40,447 nt of DNA from Bacteroidales bacterium. GTDB taxonomy: Bacteria; Bacteroidota; Bacteroidia; Bacteroidales; UBA932. Location of the stretch: positions 1 through 40,447 of the forward strand of contig JAGCDF010000060.1 in NCBI GenBank assembly GCA_017651225.1. The letters are read 5' to 3'. This document shows positions 14,784-25,000 of this stretch, piece by piece. Under the pieces are notes generated by a model. It made no database searches. It was not told the origin of the DNA and saw nothing but the letters and a program-made list of their open reading frames with translations. The translations under genes were made by a program, and so were the position numbers. The stretch's first letter is position 1. Each line of letters opens with the position of its first letter.

Positions 14784-15938
14784 ATGAAAGTTTTATTCGT
14801 TTGCAATAACGCGTATAACCAGGGAAACGGTCTCTCCGTTTCCATCCACAATACCATGCGGAAGCTCCGCGAACATGGCGTGGACGCGCGTCTGATGGCG
14901 ATCCGCAACCTCTACGACGAGAACGGCCCCCAGCCGGACTTCCCGCTGGACCATTGGAAATTCCCCATCTTCGAGCCCATCATCTACGCCAACGGCTTCG
15001 CCTATGCGAAGATTGACAGACAGAAGATTACCGAAGCCCTCGAGTGGGCCGACATCGTACACATCCAGGAGGCCATGCCGCTGGAAAACGTAGTCGTCAA
15101 GATGGCGGTCAAGATGGGCAAGACCCTCACCGCGACCTTCCACCTCTATCCGCACAATGTCACCGCCAACCTGGGCCTGCCCAAGCATAATTTCGTCAAC
15201 TGGCCGCTCGTGCATAACTGGCGCCGTCTGGTCTTCAACCACTGTGCGGACATCCAGTGCCCTACGGCGATGGTGCGCGATTACCTGCTGAAGCAGGGCT
15301 TCACGGCCCGCCTGCACATCATCTCCAACGGCATCGACATGCCCGCGGAGCCTGTTAAGGTCAAGCCCGTGTCGGCCGATGGCATCGTCGACGTGCTCTG
15401 CATCGGCCGCCTGGCCAACGACAAGCGCCAGGATGTCCTCCTGAACGCCATGCGCTACAGCCGCTACGCCGACCGCATCCGCCTGGTCTTCGCCGGCCGC
15501 GGCCCCAAGGAGCAGAAATACAAGAAGATGGCTGACCGCCTGCTCAAGCAGGGCGTCCTGAAGGTTCCCGCCACCTTCGGCTTCTACACGCACGACGAGT
15601 TGCATGAGCTGGCCCGCAAGTCTTATCTTTATATCCACTGCGCCGAGATCGAAGTCGAGGGCCTGTCCTGCCTCGAGGCCGTCCGCGAGGGCATCGTGCC
15701 CATCATCTCCGAAGGCTGGCTGATAGGCACATCTACTTTTGCTCTCAGCCCTGAGAGCCTCTATCCCGTATTTGACAGCCGCGCGCTGGCAGAGCGCATC
15801 GACTGGTGGATCGAGCATCCCGCCGAGCGCAACGAGATGGCGCAGCGCTACGCCGACTCCGCCCGCAACTACGACAACGACAAGACCATCGAGTCGCTGA
15901 TCGGCATGTTCCGACAGGCGCTGGGGGAGAAAGCCTGA
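14784..15938 (+). CDS. GT4-type glycosyltransferase, first of a tandem pair
   Basis: A 384-residue cytoplasmic glycosyltransferase with the GT-B fold. The start MKVLFVCNNAYNQGNGLSVS was chosen because it matches its paralogue and follows the -7 element at a normal distance. The N-terminal domain carries DIVHIQEAMPL; the C-terminal nucleotide-sugar domain has IISNGID, CIGRLANDKRQDVLL, FAGRGPKEQ and EIEVEGLSCLEAVREG, which corresponds to the family's E-x7-E region. Sugar and acceptor are unknown. A very similar gene starts six bases after its stop. The pair has no transporter or polymerase nearby, so a role in capsule or glycolipid assembly is possible but unproven. Confidence 0.88.
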   Translation: MKVLFVCNNAYNQGNGLSVSIHNTMRKLREHGVDARLMAIRNLYDENGPQPDFPLDHWKFPIFEPIIYANGFAYAKIDRQKITEALEWADIVHIQEAMPLENVVVKMAVKMGKTLTATFHLYPHNVTANLGLPKHNFVNWPLVHNWRRLVFNHCADIQCPTAMVRDYLLKQGFTARLHIISNGIDMPAEPVKVKPVSADGIVDVLCIGRLANDKRQDVLLNAMRYSRYADRIRLVFAGRGPKEQKYKKMADRLLKQGVLKVPATFGFYTHDELHELARKSYLYIHCAEIEVEGLSCLEAVREGIVPIISEGWLIGTSTFALSPESLYPVFDSRALAERIDWWIEHPAERNEMAQRYADSARNYDNDKTIESLIGMFRQALGEKA

Positions 15939-15944
15939 CGCGCC

Positions 15945-17096
15945 ATGAAGGTTCTGTTTGTCTGCAACAACGTATATCATAAGGGCAACGGCCAGAGCGT
16001 TGCCGTCAAGGCTACGATGTCCGCGCTGCGCGAGCATGGCGTGGACGTGCGTCTGATGTCGATTGCCAATCCGGACCCCAACGGCCCGCAGCCCGAATAC
16101 CCGCTGGAGCACTGGAAATTCCCCATCTTCGAGCCCGTCATCTACGCCAACGGCCTGGCTTACGCCAAAATTGACAAAAAGAAGATCCGCGAAGCCGTCG
16201 AATGGGCGGACATCGTCCACATCCAGGAAGGCCTGTTCCTGCAGGGCGCAGCCCTGAACGAGGCCCGTAGGCAGGGCAAGATCCTGACCGCGACCTACCA
16301 CGTCTTCGCGCAGAATTTCAACGCCAACCTCGGCTTTTCCAAGAACAGCCCCATCAACTGGCCGATGATGTACCTGTGGCGTCGCTTCGTCTTCGACCCC
16401 TGCACGGACATCCAGTGCCCGACGCCCGCCGTGCGCGACCAATTGAAGAAGGAAGGCTACAAATCGCGCCTGCATGTGATCTCGAACGGCATCGCCATTC
16501 CGGCAGAGCCCGTGAAGGCCACGTCCGTGTCGGCGGAGGGAACGATCGACCTCCTCTGCGTCGGCCGCCTGTCCAAGGAGAAGTCGCAGGACACGCTCCT
16601 GAAAGCCATGCGCTACAGCCGCTACGCCGACCGCATTCGCCTGATTTTCGCCGGGCGGGGGACCAAAGAGAAGAAATACCGCAAGATGGCCGACCGCCTC
16701 CTTCAGGAGGGGATCCTGAAGACGCCTCCCACCTTCGGTTTCTATACACATGACCAGCTGAACGAGCTGGCGCGCACGTCCTACCTCTACATCCACTGCG
16801 CGTGGGTGGAAGTCGAAGGTCTTTCCTGCCTGGAGGCCGTGCGCGAGGGCGCCGTGCCCGTGATCGCCGAAGGCGACATGATCGGCACGTCCGTGTTCGC
16901 GCTCTGCCCGGAGAGCCTGTATCCCGTCTATGACAGCCGCGCGCTGGCAGAGCGCATCGACTGGTGGATCGAGCACCCCGAGAAGCGCAACGAGATGGCA
17001 CAGCGCTACGCCGACTCCGCCCGCAACTACGATATCAATAAATCCGCCGAAGCCCTGGTCGCGATGTTTGAGCAGGCGCTTGGCATGAAGCAATGA
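15945..17096 (+). CDS. GT4-type glycosyltransferase, second of a tandem pair
   Basis: A 383-residue paralogue of the preceding enzyme, sharing start (MKVLFVCNNVYHKGNGQSV), central motifs (VGRLSKEKSQDTLL, FAGRGTKEKKYRKMADRLL) and end (RYADSARNYD). Similarity is high along the whole length, including long near-identical DNA runs around the shared 3' part (15781-15880 against 16930-17030), as expected for a tandem duplication or gene conversion. Differences cluster in the N-terminal acceptor-binding half, for example GLFLQGAALNEARRQG in place of AMPLENVVVKMAVKMG, so the two copies may use different acceptors. Its TGA overlaps the esterase start. Confidence 0.88.
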   Translation: MKVLFVCNNVYHKGNGQSVAVKATMSALREHGVDVRLMSIANPDPNGPQPEYPLEHWKFPIFEPVIYANGLAYAKIDKKKIREAVEWADIVHIQEGLFLQGAALNEARRQGKILTATYHVFAQNFNANLGFSKNSPINWPMMYLWRRFVFDPCTDIQCPTPAVRDQLKKEGYKSRLHVISNGIAIPAEPVKATSVSAEGTIDLLCVGRLSKEKSQDTLLKAMRYSRYADRIRLIFAGRGTKEKKYRKMADRLLQEGILKTPPTFGFYTHDQLNELARTSYLYIHCAWVEVEGLSCLEAVREGAVPVIAEGDMIGTSVFALCPESLYPVYDSRALAERIDWWIEHPEKRNEMAQRYADSARNYDINKSAEALVAMFEQALGMKQ

Positions 17097-17971
17097 TGAA
17101 ACGATTCTTCTTACTCCTGATACTGGCTGCAGGGCTTTGCGCCTGCGGTACCGCGGCGCGCTACGGCCGCGGCCCGGAGAGCAGCGTCCTCGAGGCGCTG
17201 CCGGGCGAGGGCATCGTCGAGGCCGTGTATTACCCCAGCAGCGAGCCGCACCTGACGCAGCGGCGTATGCTGGTCTATCTGCCGAAAGATTATTACAAGG
17301 ACACGCTCAAGCGCTATCCGGTGTTCTATCTCTTCCACGGCGCGCGCGGCAATGAGAAGACCTGGGTGGACAGCGCGGACGTCTTCCATCGTCTGGATTC
17401 CCTGCGGCACGAAGGCCTCGCCAAGGATTTCATCCTGGTCATGCCGAACATGAACCGCTACGCCAACGACAAGAGCTTCAACAATGGTCGTTGCCTGCGC
17501 GCCCTCGAGGCTTTCTGGACGCAGACCGGCGAGCCGGAGCGCTTTTTCCGCCACGACGTGGTGGGTTTTGTGGACCAGCGCTATCGGACCGTTCCGACCA
17601 AGGCCGGCCGCGCCATCGCGGGCATGTCCAACGGCGGCCTGCAGGCCGTCTACCTCTCGGCGAACCATCCGCAAACCTTTGATTATGTGGGACTTCTCTC
17701 GCCCTATACCCAGGCGACCATGGCGGCCAAGTACCACCGCGACGTCTACAAGGGCCTGGCGTGGAAGCTGGAGGAGCAGTTCGCCATCCCGCCGAAGGAC
17801 TACGTCATCTATATCGGCAAGACGGATTTCTTCCATCCCCACATAGAGTTCTACCACAAGCGCCTGGTCCGGCACGGTTATCCGCACGACTACGTCCTGG
17901 TCGAGGGCGGCCATGAGTGGTACAACTGGATCGACTTCTTCGAAGACTTCAGCAAGCGGATCTTCCAGTAG
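17093..17971 (+). CDS. esterase-like alpha/beta hydrolase lipoprotein
   Basis: A 292-residue hydrolase of the esterase D / enterochelin-esterase-like group. A lipoprotein signal is present (FFLLLILAAGLCAC, Cys18 as the likely lipidated residue). The fold begins with RRMLVYLPKDYY, KRYPVFYLFHGARGNE includes the oxyanion strand, the nucleophile elbow is GMSNGG with Ser179, and the catalytic His is in EGGHEWYNW near the end. Known relatives cleave acyl or feruloyl esters and similar bonds; the substrate here is unknown. It is translationally coupled to the glycosyltransferases (ATGA overlap), so it may trim or transfer acyl groups on their product. Its stop codon directly abuts the tex stop on the other strand. 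Confidence 0.85.
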   Translation: MMKRFFLLLILAAGLCACGTAARYGRGPESSVLEALPGEGIVEAVYYPSSEPHLTQRRMLVYLPKDYYKDTLKRYPVFYLFHGARGNEKTWVDSADVFHRLDSLRHEGLAKDFILVMPNMNRYANDKSFNNGRCLRALEAFWTQTGEPERFFRHDVVGFVDQRYRTVPTKAGRAIAGMSNGGLQAVYLSANHPQTFDYVGLLSPYTQATMAAKYHRDVYKGLAWKLEEQFAIPPKDYVIYIGKTDFFHPHIEFYHKRLVRHGYPHDYVLVEGGHEWYNWIDFFEDFSKRIFQ

Positions 17972-20107
17972 CTATTTCAGCAATCTGAGGGAAATGCGCC
18001 CGCGGTCGAGATCGACGGCGGTCACGGCGACGCGCACCTGCTGGTGCAGTTTCACGACCTTGGTCGGGTCGGTGCCGCGCGGGCCCATCTGCGAGACGTG
18101 CACGAGGCCGTCGTCGTGGATGCCGATGTCGACGAACGCGCCGAAGTTGGTGATGTTCGTGACGATGCCGGGCAGCTCCATGCCGACCACGAGATCCTCG
18201 ATGCCGTGGATGTCCTCGGCGAAAGCGAACTCGGAGGCTTGCTCGCGCGGGTCAAGGCCCGGCTTGGCAAGCTCCTTCAGGATATCGTTGACGGTCGGCA
18301 GACCGGCCTTTTCCGTGACATAGTCTTTCGCCTGGATCTTCGCGCAGAGCTCGGCGTTGCCGACCAGCTCTTTCGTGCTGACACCCAGCGATTTCGCCAT
18401 CCGGTCCACGATGCCGTAGGATTCGGGATGCACGGCGGAGCCGTCGAGCGGATTCTCCGCGCCGCGGATGCGCAGGAAGCCCGCGCACTGCTCGAAGGCC
18501 TTCGGCCCGAGGCGCGGCACCTGCCGGAGCTCGGCGCGGCTGCGGAAACCGCCGTTCTCCGTCCGGTAGGCGATGATGTTCTCCGCCAGGGTGGGACCGA
18601 TGCCGGCCACGTAGGCCAGCAGGTAGGGGGAGGCGGTATTGAGGTTGACGCCCACGGCGTTCACGCAGCTCTCGACCGTGTTGTCGAGCTGCTCCTTGAG
18701 CAGCGCCTGGTCCACGTCGTGCTGGTACTGCCCGATGCCGAGGTTCTTGGGGTCGATCTTGACGAGCTCCGCGAGCGGATCCATCAGGCGGCGGCCGATC
18801 GACACGGCGCCGCGCACGGTCACGTCCTCGTCCGGGAACTCCTGCCGCGCGATTTCAGAAGCGCTGTAGATGGAGGCGCCGTCCTCGCTGACCGTCCACA
18901 CTTTGCAGCCGTCGGGCAGCTGGATGCGCCGCATGAAATCCTCCGTCTCGCGGGAGGCCGTGCCGTTGCCGATGGCGACGGCCTGGATGCCGTATTTGTT
19001 CAGCATGTCCTGCACGGCCATGATGGCCTTGACCTTCTCGTTCTGCGGGGGATGGGGGTAGATGATCGTATGGCAGAGCAGGCCGCCCTGCTCGTCCAGG
19101 CAGGCGATCTTGCAGCCGTTGCGGAAGCCCGGGTCGATGGCCATGGTGCGTTTCTGCCCCACGGGGGCGGAGAGCAGCAGCTGGCGCAGGTTCTCGCCGA
19201 ACACGCGGATGCTCTCGCGGTCCGCCTTCTCCTTGGCCTCGCGCAGCACCTCGCCGCTGATGGACGGCTCCAGCAGGCGCTTGAAGGCGTCGGAGACGGC
19301 CTCCTTGACCTGGTCGGCCGTCGGCCCGGCGGGGTAGCCGTGGGCCTGGCAGTGGTCGTAGTAAATTTTGGCGTCGCACTTCTCCGCGTCGGCGTCGATG
19401 CTGACGTTCAGGAACCCTTCGTTCTGCGCACGCAGGATGGCGAGCAGATTGTGGGAGGGAATGCGCTCCAGCGGCATCTTGAAATCGAAATAGCTGCGGT
19501 ATTTCGCCGCCTCGGCGCTGTCGCGACCGGCCTTCGTGACCGTCGCGACCACCCGCCGGCGGCGGAAGATCGCGCGCAGGTTCTCGCGGATCAGCGCCGT
19601 CTCGCTGAGGCGCTCCGCGACGATGTCGCGCGCCCCCGCGAGGGCCGCGTCCACGTCGGGCACCTTGTCGCCGACGAACTTGCGCGCGTCGGCCTCGGGG
19701 TTGCGCGTCTTGCCGTTCCAGAGCAGGTCCGCGAGGGGCTCGAGGCCCAGCTCGCGCGCTGCCGTGGCGCGGGTGCGGCGCTTGGGCCGCCAGGGGAGGT
19801 AGAGGTCTTCCAGCTCGGTGCCGGAGACGCAGTTCTCAATCTGCGCGCGCAGCTCGTCCGTGAGGGCGCCCGCCTCACCGATGACCTTCAGGATGGTCTC
19901 CTTGCGCTTTTCCATCTCGGCGAAGACGTCCGCCCAGTGGCGCACTTCGGCCACCTCGGCGTCGTCCATTCCGCCCGTTTTCTCCTTGCGGTAGCGGCTG
20001 ATGAAGGGGATGGTGTCGCCGTCCTCGAAGAGCTCGGCGCAATTCTCGACCTGCCAGTCCTTGAGGTTCAGCAGGCCGGCGATGTGCTTGATGTAGATTT
20101 CTTTCAT
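17972..20107 (-). CDS. tex: Tex-family S1 RNA-binding transcription accessory protein
   Basis: A 711-residue Tex protein, a nucleic-acid-binding factor linked to transcription. The start MKEIYIKHIAGLLNLKDWQ overlaps the preceding gene's stop (ATGA); the long upstream frame extension is out of frame with that gene and has no homology. Visible domains are the N-terminal helical part (TIPFISRYRKEKTGGMDDAEV), a YqgF-like domain (RTMAIDPGFRNGCKIACLD), helix-hairpin-helix motifs (SPYLLAYVAGIGPTLAENII) and a C-terminal S1 domain (GIVTNITNFGAFVDIGIHDD, GLVHVSQM). Length is normal. It is the second gene of an operon with a GT2 enzyme. Convergent with the esterase, without intervening DNA. Confidence 0.95.
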   Translation of the reverse strand: MKEIYIKHIAGLLNLKDWQVENCAELFEDGDTIPFISRYRKEKTGGMDDAEVAEVRHWADVFAEMEKRKETILKVIGEAGALTDELRAQIENCVSGTELEDLYLPWRPKRRTRATAARELGLEPLADLLWNGKTRNPEADARKFVGDKVPDVDAALAGARDIVAERLSETALIRENLRAIFRRRRVVATVTKAGRDSAEAAKYRSYFDFKMPLERIPSHNLLAILRAQNEGFLNVSIDADAEKCDAKIYYDHCQAHGYPAGPTADQVKEAVSDAFKRLLEPSISGEVLREAKEKADRESIRVFGENLRQLLLSAPVGQKRTMAIDPGFRNGCKIACLDEQGGLLCHTIIYPHPPQNEKVKAIMAVQDMLNKYGIQAVAIGNGTASRETEDFMRRIQLPDGCKVWTVSEDGASIYSASEIARQEFPDEDVTVRGAVSIGRRLMDPLAELVKIDPKNLGIGQYQHDVDQALLKEQLDNTVESCVNAVGVNLNTASPYLLAYVAGIGPTLAENIIAYRTENGGFRSRAELRQVPRLGPKAFEQCAGFLRIRGAENPLDGSAVHPESYGIVDRMAKSLGVSTKELVGNAELCAKIQAKDYVTEKAGLPTVNDILKELAKPGLDPREQASEFAFAEDIHGIEDLVVGMELPGIVTNITNFGAFVDIGIHDDGLVHVSQMGPRGTDPTKVVKLHQQVRVAVTAVDLDRGRISLRLLK

Positions 20108-20832
20108 CGCTGTGCGGGACGGAGTTTGCGGAAGCGCAGGCCCAGCACGCCCCAAAAGGCTTCGCCGAAGATGCTGCCGGACATCTTGGAAGTGCCCTCC
20201 TGGCGGTTCACGAAGATCACGGAAACCTCCTTGATCTTGAAGCCCAGCTTCTTGGCGGTGTACTTCAGCTCGATCTGGAAGCCGTAGCCTTTCATCTTCA
20301 CGGCGTCCAGGTCGATGGTCTCCAGGACCTTGCGGGAGTAGCAGACGAAGCCGGCCGTGCTGTCGCAAATGCGCACGCCCAGGGCGGCGCGCACGTACAG
20401 CGAGGCGCAGTAGGACATCATGATGCGGCCCAGCGGCCAGTTGACGACGTTGATGCCGTCGCAGTAGCGCGAGCCGATGGACATGTCGGCGCCGCCGACC
20501 GTGCAGGCTTCCAGCAGGCGCGGGAGGTCGGCCGGGTTGTGGGAAAAGTCGGCATCCATCTCGAAGACATAGTCGTAGTCGCGCGCGAGGGCCCATTTGA
20601 AGCCGGTCACATAGGCCGTGCCGAGCCCCAACTTGCCGCTGCGCTCCACGAGGTGGAGCCGCTCGGGATACACCTGCTGCAGCGATTTGACCACGGCGGC
20701 GGTCCCGTCCGGGGAGCCGTCGTCGATCACGAGGATCTGATACTCACCAGGCAGGTTGAAAACGGCCTGGATAATTTTGGCGATGTTCTCAATCTCGTTG
20801 TATGTCGGGATGATGACGAGCTTCTTTTCCAT
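20104..20832 (-). CDS. GT2 dolichol-phosphate-mannose-synthase-like glycosyltransferase
   Basis: A 242-residue cytoplasmic-face enzyme of the DPM1 type, which moves a sugar from a nucleotide carrier to polyprenyl phosphate. MEKKLVIIPTYNEIENI was taken as the start because homology begins there and the -7 element lies just upstream. Motifs are IDDGSPDGT (nucleotide binding), EMDADFSHNP (metal and donor site), GSRYCDG, and the C-terminal GYGFQIELKYTAKKLGFKI with NRQEGTSKMSGSI. There is no C-terminal membrane domain, as in the shorter DPM1 class. It is the first gene of an operon with tex, and its transcript probably has an extremely short 5' leader. Confidence 0.92.
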   Translation of the reverse strand: MEKKLVIIPTYNEIENIAKIIQAVFNLPGEYQILVIDDGSPDGTAAVVKSLQQVYPERLHLVERSGKLGLGTAYVTGFKWALARDYDYVFEMDADFSHNPADLPRLLEACTVGGADMSIGSRYCDGINVVNWPLGRIMMSYCASLYVRAALGVRICDSTAGFVCYSRKVLETIDLDAVKMKGYGFQIELKYTAKKLGFKIKEVSVIFVNRQEGTSKMSGSIFGEAFWGVLGLRFRKLRPAQR

Positions 20833-20838
20833 ATCCCA

Positions 20839-20846
20839 CAAATATA
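20839..20846 (-). promoter_or_regulatory. -7 element of the GT2-tex operon
   Basis: TATATTTG on the minus strand ends six bases before the ATG. With the motif centred at -7, the mRNA would begin only about 4 nt before the start codon. Confidence 0.55.
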
Positions 20847-20853
20847 CAAAAAA

Positions 20854-22026
20854 TCAGAAAACCTTCAGCGCGGACAGCGAATGGCGGTAGTCGCGCTCGG
20901 CTTCGAGCGTCTGCTCCAGGGCTTCATAGTAGAGATCGTTCTCCACCAGATACTCCACCATCGAGATCTCGCCCCGCGACAGGGCGGAGAGCAGGAAATC
21001 CCGGTAGTCCGTGTCTGTGAGCGAAGCGCGCAGCATCTCGGCGTTCTCCTTCATCGCCAGGGCAATCCGGTAGTTGTCGCGAAGCTGTTCGTAGAAGGCA
21101 TGCTCGGCGGCTTTCTGTCGCGACTCGGCTGCCGCGACGCCTGCCCGGGCGCGTTTGACGCGGTTGGCACCGCTCCAGAGCGGAATGCTCACCCCGACGG
21201 TCACGCCGCGGAACTGCTCTTCGGTCCGCAGTTCGCTCATGTAGCCGACCGTCAGTTCGGGCATCCAGTTCATGCGCTCGATGGCGAGCTGCTGCTGTCC
21301 GACCCGGACTTCCTGCCGGACATAAGCGAGGACAGGATTCTGCTCGGAGGCCTGCTCAAACCAGCTTTCAAAGTCCTCCGGCAGCGTATCATCCAGGTCG
21401 TAGGCGGTCAGGGCGACATCCACGTCGCGGCCGCCGTTGAGCATGCGCAGGGCGGCGAGCAGCGACTGCCGCTTGTTCTCGACACGGTTGATCTGGCCCT
21501 GCACGGAAGCAAGGTGGAGCCGGGCTTTGTTGAGGTCCAGGATCGTAGCGCCACCGGCTTCGAGGCGCCGCTCATAAGCCTGTACCAGCGATGCGGAGCG
21601 TTCCTGGTGGTCTTGCAGTTCCTCCAGGAGCAGGTGGCTGTGCACCAGGTCGATGCAGAGCTCGCGGGCCTGCCGGAACACGTCCAGCAATTGGGCGCGG
21701 TACTTCAGGGCGGCCAGCTCGTCCAGGCGGGTGACCTGGCCGGAGCGCAGGCCGCTCAGGGTCGGCATGTCGAGGGCCTGCGTGACCCGCAGATCGTGGC
21801 GGTTGCCGATGCCGGCAGCCCCCCAGAGATAGTTGAACTCGAGTTCGGGGTTGGCGGGCAGCGCCTCCGACCGGTGCGCGAGGCGTTCCTCGTCCAAAGC
21901 GGCCGCGGCGGCCTGCAGATCGGGATTGTTCAGCTCAATTTCCCGCAGCACCGTCTCCACGGCGCCCTGGGCGAATCCTTGCAAGCAGCAGCACAGACAG
22001 AGCAGGGTCAGACTGATTCTTCTCAT
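20854..22026 (-). CDS. TolC-family outer membrane efflux channel (CusC/CzcC type)
   Basis: A 390-residue outer membrane factor with a cleavable signal peptide (RRISLTLLCLCCCLQGFAQ). It shows the two long coiled-coil repeats typical of TolC-like proteins: the first around AAAALDEERLAHRSEALPANP to NLNKARLHL-type segments (ATILDLNKARLHLASVQGQI), the second around NPVLAYVRQEVRVGQQQL to ISMVEYLVENDLYYEALEQ. VSIPLWSGANRVKRA is a standard family motif. Its start overlaps the RND pump stop by 4 bases. It forms the outer-membrane exit of the tripartite pump encoded upstream in the operon. Confidence 0.92.
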   Translation of the reverse strand: MRRISLTLLCLCCCLQGFAQGAVETVLREIELNNPDLQAAAAALDEERLAHRSEALPANPELEFNYLWGAAGIGNRHDLRVTQALDMPTLSGLRSGQVTRLDELAALKYRAQLLDVFRQARELCIDLVHSHLLLEELQDHQERSASLVQAYERRLEAGGATILDLNKARLHLASVQGQINRVENKRQSLLAALRMLNGGRDVDVALTAYDLDDTLPEDFESWFEQASEQNPVLAYVRQEVRVGQQQLAIERMNWMPELTVGYMSELRTEEQFRGVTVGVSIPLWSGANRVKRARAGVAAAESRQKAAEHAFYEQLRDNYRIALAMKENAEMLRASLTDTDYRDFLLSALSRGEISMVEYLVENDLYYEALEQTLEAERDYRHSLSALKVF

Positions 22027-25000
22027 AGCTGTTTTTTCTTTTTCTTCGAGTTGGTGACGAAATACATGATCGGGATGACGAAGGCGTTCAGCAGTGTCGA
22101 GGAGAGCAGGCCGCCCAGGATCACCCGGGCCATCGGGGCCTGGATCTCGTTGCCCGGCAACTCGCCGCCGAGCGAGAGCGGCAACAGCGCGAGGGCGGAA
22201 GTGACGGCCGTCATCAGGATGGGGTTCAGCCGGTCCAGCGAGCCGTTCAGGACGGTCTCGGCGGGGGAGAGGCCCTGCGTCGCGAGGGCGTTGTAGCGGT
22301 CGATCAGCAGCATGCCGTTGCGTGTGGCGATGCCGAACAGGGAGATGAATCCGATGATGGCCGGGATGCTCAGGATGCCGCCGGAGAAGAAGACCGTCGC
22401 CACGCCGCCGATCAGCGCGAGCGGCAGGTTCAGCAGCACGGTCAGGGATTGCGAGGTGTTGCGGAACTCTCCCTGCAACAGCAGGAAAATGAGCAGGATG
22501 CTGAACAGGCTCACGAGCGCGATGGTGCGGGAGGCCCTTTCTTCGCTGTCGAATTGTCCGCCGTATTCGATGCGGTAACCGTCAGGCAGGGTGACTTCCC
22601 GCGCGACGGCGGCGCGGATGGCTGCCACGGCCCGGGCCAGTTCGCCATCTGCGGCATTGCAGGAGACCACGAGCTTGCGGCTGAGGTTCTCCCGGTTGAT
22701 CGTGTTGGGACCGGCCGAGGAGACGATGTCGGCAACCTGCGAGAGGGGAACCTTGTCCCCGGAAGCGGTGTCAAGCATCAGGTCGCCGAGGCGCTCCATC
22801 GTGGCGCGGGCGTCTTCTTTTACCTTGAGTGTCAGGTCAAAGGCCCGGTTCCCCTCATAGACGGTCGAGACAGGCATGCCTTCCAGCATGACCTGTAGGA
22901 ACTCCGCAAATTCCGGAAGCGTGATTCCGTGGCGGGCAAGCAGCTCCCGGCGCGGCACGATGTTCAGTTCCGGGCGCTCCACCTGCTGCTCGACATTGAT
23001 GTCCACGATGCCCTCGATGCCGCTGATGGCCGACTTGATCTGCGTGCCGATCGCGTACATTTTGTTAAGGTCGGTGCCGAACACCTTGATGGCGATGCCG
23101 GCCTGCGTGCCGGAGAGCATCGCGTCGATGCGGTGCGAGATGGGCCCGCCGATTTCGAGGTTCACGCCCGGCAGGACCGAGAGCTTCTCGCGCACTTCGG
23201 CGATCAGCTGACGCCGGCTCTTGCCGTTCAGTTCGAAGGGGCACTCGAATTCGGAACAGTTCACCCCGAATGCGTGCTCGTCCAGCTCGGCCCGGCCGGT
23301 CTTCCGGCCGACGGTACGGATCTCCGGGATGCTCATCAGCAACTCCTCGGCCTGGCGGCCCAGCCGGTCGGACGCCTCGATGGAGATGCCCGGCACGGAA
23401 CTCATGGCAATGGTCAGCGATCCTTCGTTGAAGGCGGGCAGGAAACTGCGTCCGAGCGTAAGGAACATGGCGACGGCCGTCAGCAGCAGGGTGCCGACCA
23501 GGGTCAGGACGCCCCGGCGGTGCTCCAGCGCCCACTTGAGCGCCGTGGAATAGCGTTTCTTGAGCCAGTGCGTGACGGGCGTTTCACGGGGAGCGCTGCC
23601 GTCTGCGGCGGGCTGCAGTTCCCGCGCGAGCAGGTAGGAACTCAGGACCGGCGTGAGGGTCAGGGCGACGAGGGTCGAGGTCAGCAGCGAGATGATGAAC
23701 GTGATCCCCAGCGGCTTGAGCATGCGTCCCTCCATGCCGGACAGGAAGAAGAGCGGCAGGAAGCAGGCAATGATGATCAGCGTGGAATTGAGCATCGGCA
23801 TACGAACCTCCCGGGAGGCTTCATAAACCACTCCCAGCACGTCCTTGCCCTGCCCGCGCACCTGTCGGAGGCGCTTGAATACATTCTCCACATCCACGAT
23901 GGAGTCATCCACCAGCGAGCCGATGGCGATCGCGATGCCGCCCAGGCTCATCGTGTTGACGGTCATGCCCATCCAGCGGGTGACCAGCAGCGTGATGAGG
24001 ATGGACAGGGGGATGGATACCAGCGAGATGAGCGTGGTCCGCCAGTTCATCAGGAAGACGAACAGGACCAGGATGACGAAGATGCCGCCTTCGAGCAGCG
24101 ATTTCTTCACGTTGCTGATGGAGCCTTCGATGAAGCGGGACTGGCGGAAGATGTCCGCATTGACGCGGACGTCCGCCGGGAGGATGGTGCGGATCTCGTC
24201 CAGTTCGCGGTCCAGGCGGCTGGTCAGGTCTAGCGAAGAGGTGTTGGGCTGCTTGGTGACGGTCAGGATGACAGCCGGACGTCCGTCGTTGGAGGCGACG
24301 CCGAGCACGGGGGTCTTGGGGCCGGTCGTGACCTCTGCGACGGCTTCGAGCGGGATGGGACGCCCGGACGCGCCGGTTTTCACGACGGCTTTGCGCAGCA
24401 GGGCGGTCTCGTCCGTGGACAGGACGCCGCGGACGATGTATTCGTTGCCGTATTGGTAGAGCGTGCCGCCGGGGGCGTTCTGGTTCATCCCCCGGACGGC
24501 ATCGAGGACTTCGTCCATCGCCACGCCGTAGTGGCGCATCCGGCCGGGATCCAGCAGGATCTGGTATTCTTTGATGTCTCCGCCCATCACCGCCACCTGG
24601 GCCACGCCGCCCAGCGAAAGCAGGCGCGGGCGCAGGGTCCAGTCGGCTAGCGTGCGGAGTTCTTCCATGGACGTGTTTTCGGCCGTGAGGCCGATAATCA
24701 TCAGTTCGCCCAGGATCGAGGCCTGCGGGCCGAGGGTAGGATTTCCCACACCCGGGGGCAGGGCTTCGCCCACCGCGGCGATCTTCTCGCTGACAATCTG
24801 GCGGGCCCGGTAAATATCTGTGCCCCAGTCGAATTCGATATTGACGATAGAGAAACCTGCGGTCGACGAAGACCGGACACGGCGTACATTCGTGGCGCCG
24901 TTCACGGCCGTCTCGATCGGGAAGGTCACCAGGCGCTCCACCTCCTCCGGCGCCATTCCCTCGGCTTCGGTCATCACGACCACGGTCGGTGCGTTCAGGT

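Noticed and set aside
14793-17093. 766-codon minus-strand open frame opposite the two glycosyltransferases
   Set aside because: High-GC antisense shadow: it mirrors both paralogues and shows no recognisable domain, while the plus strand has clear family motifs.
20108-20596. N-terminal extension of tex upstream of 20107
   Set aside because: It lies inside the GT2 gene in another frame, is Arg/Pro-rich shadow sequence, and tex homology begins at MKEIYIKHIAG.
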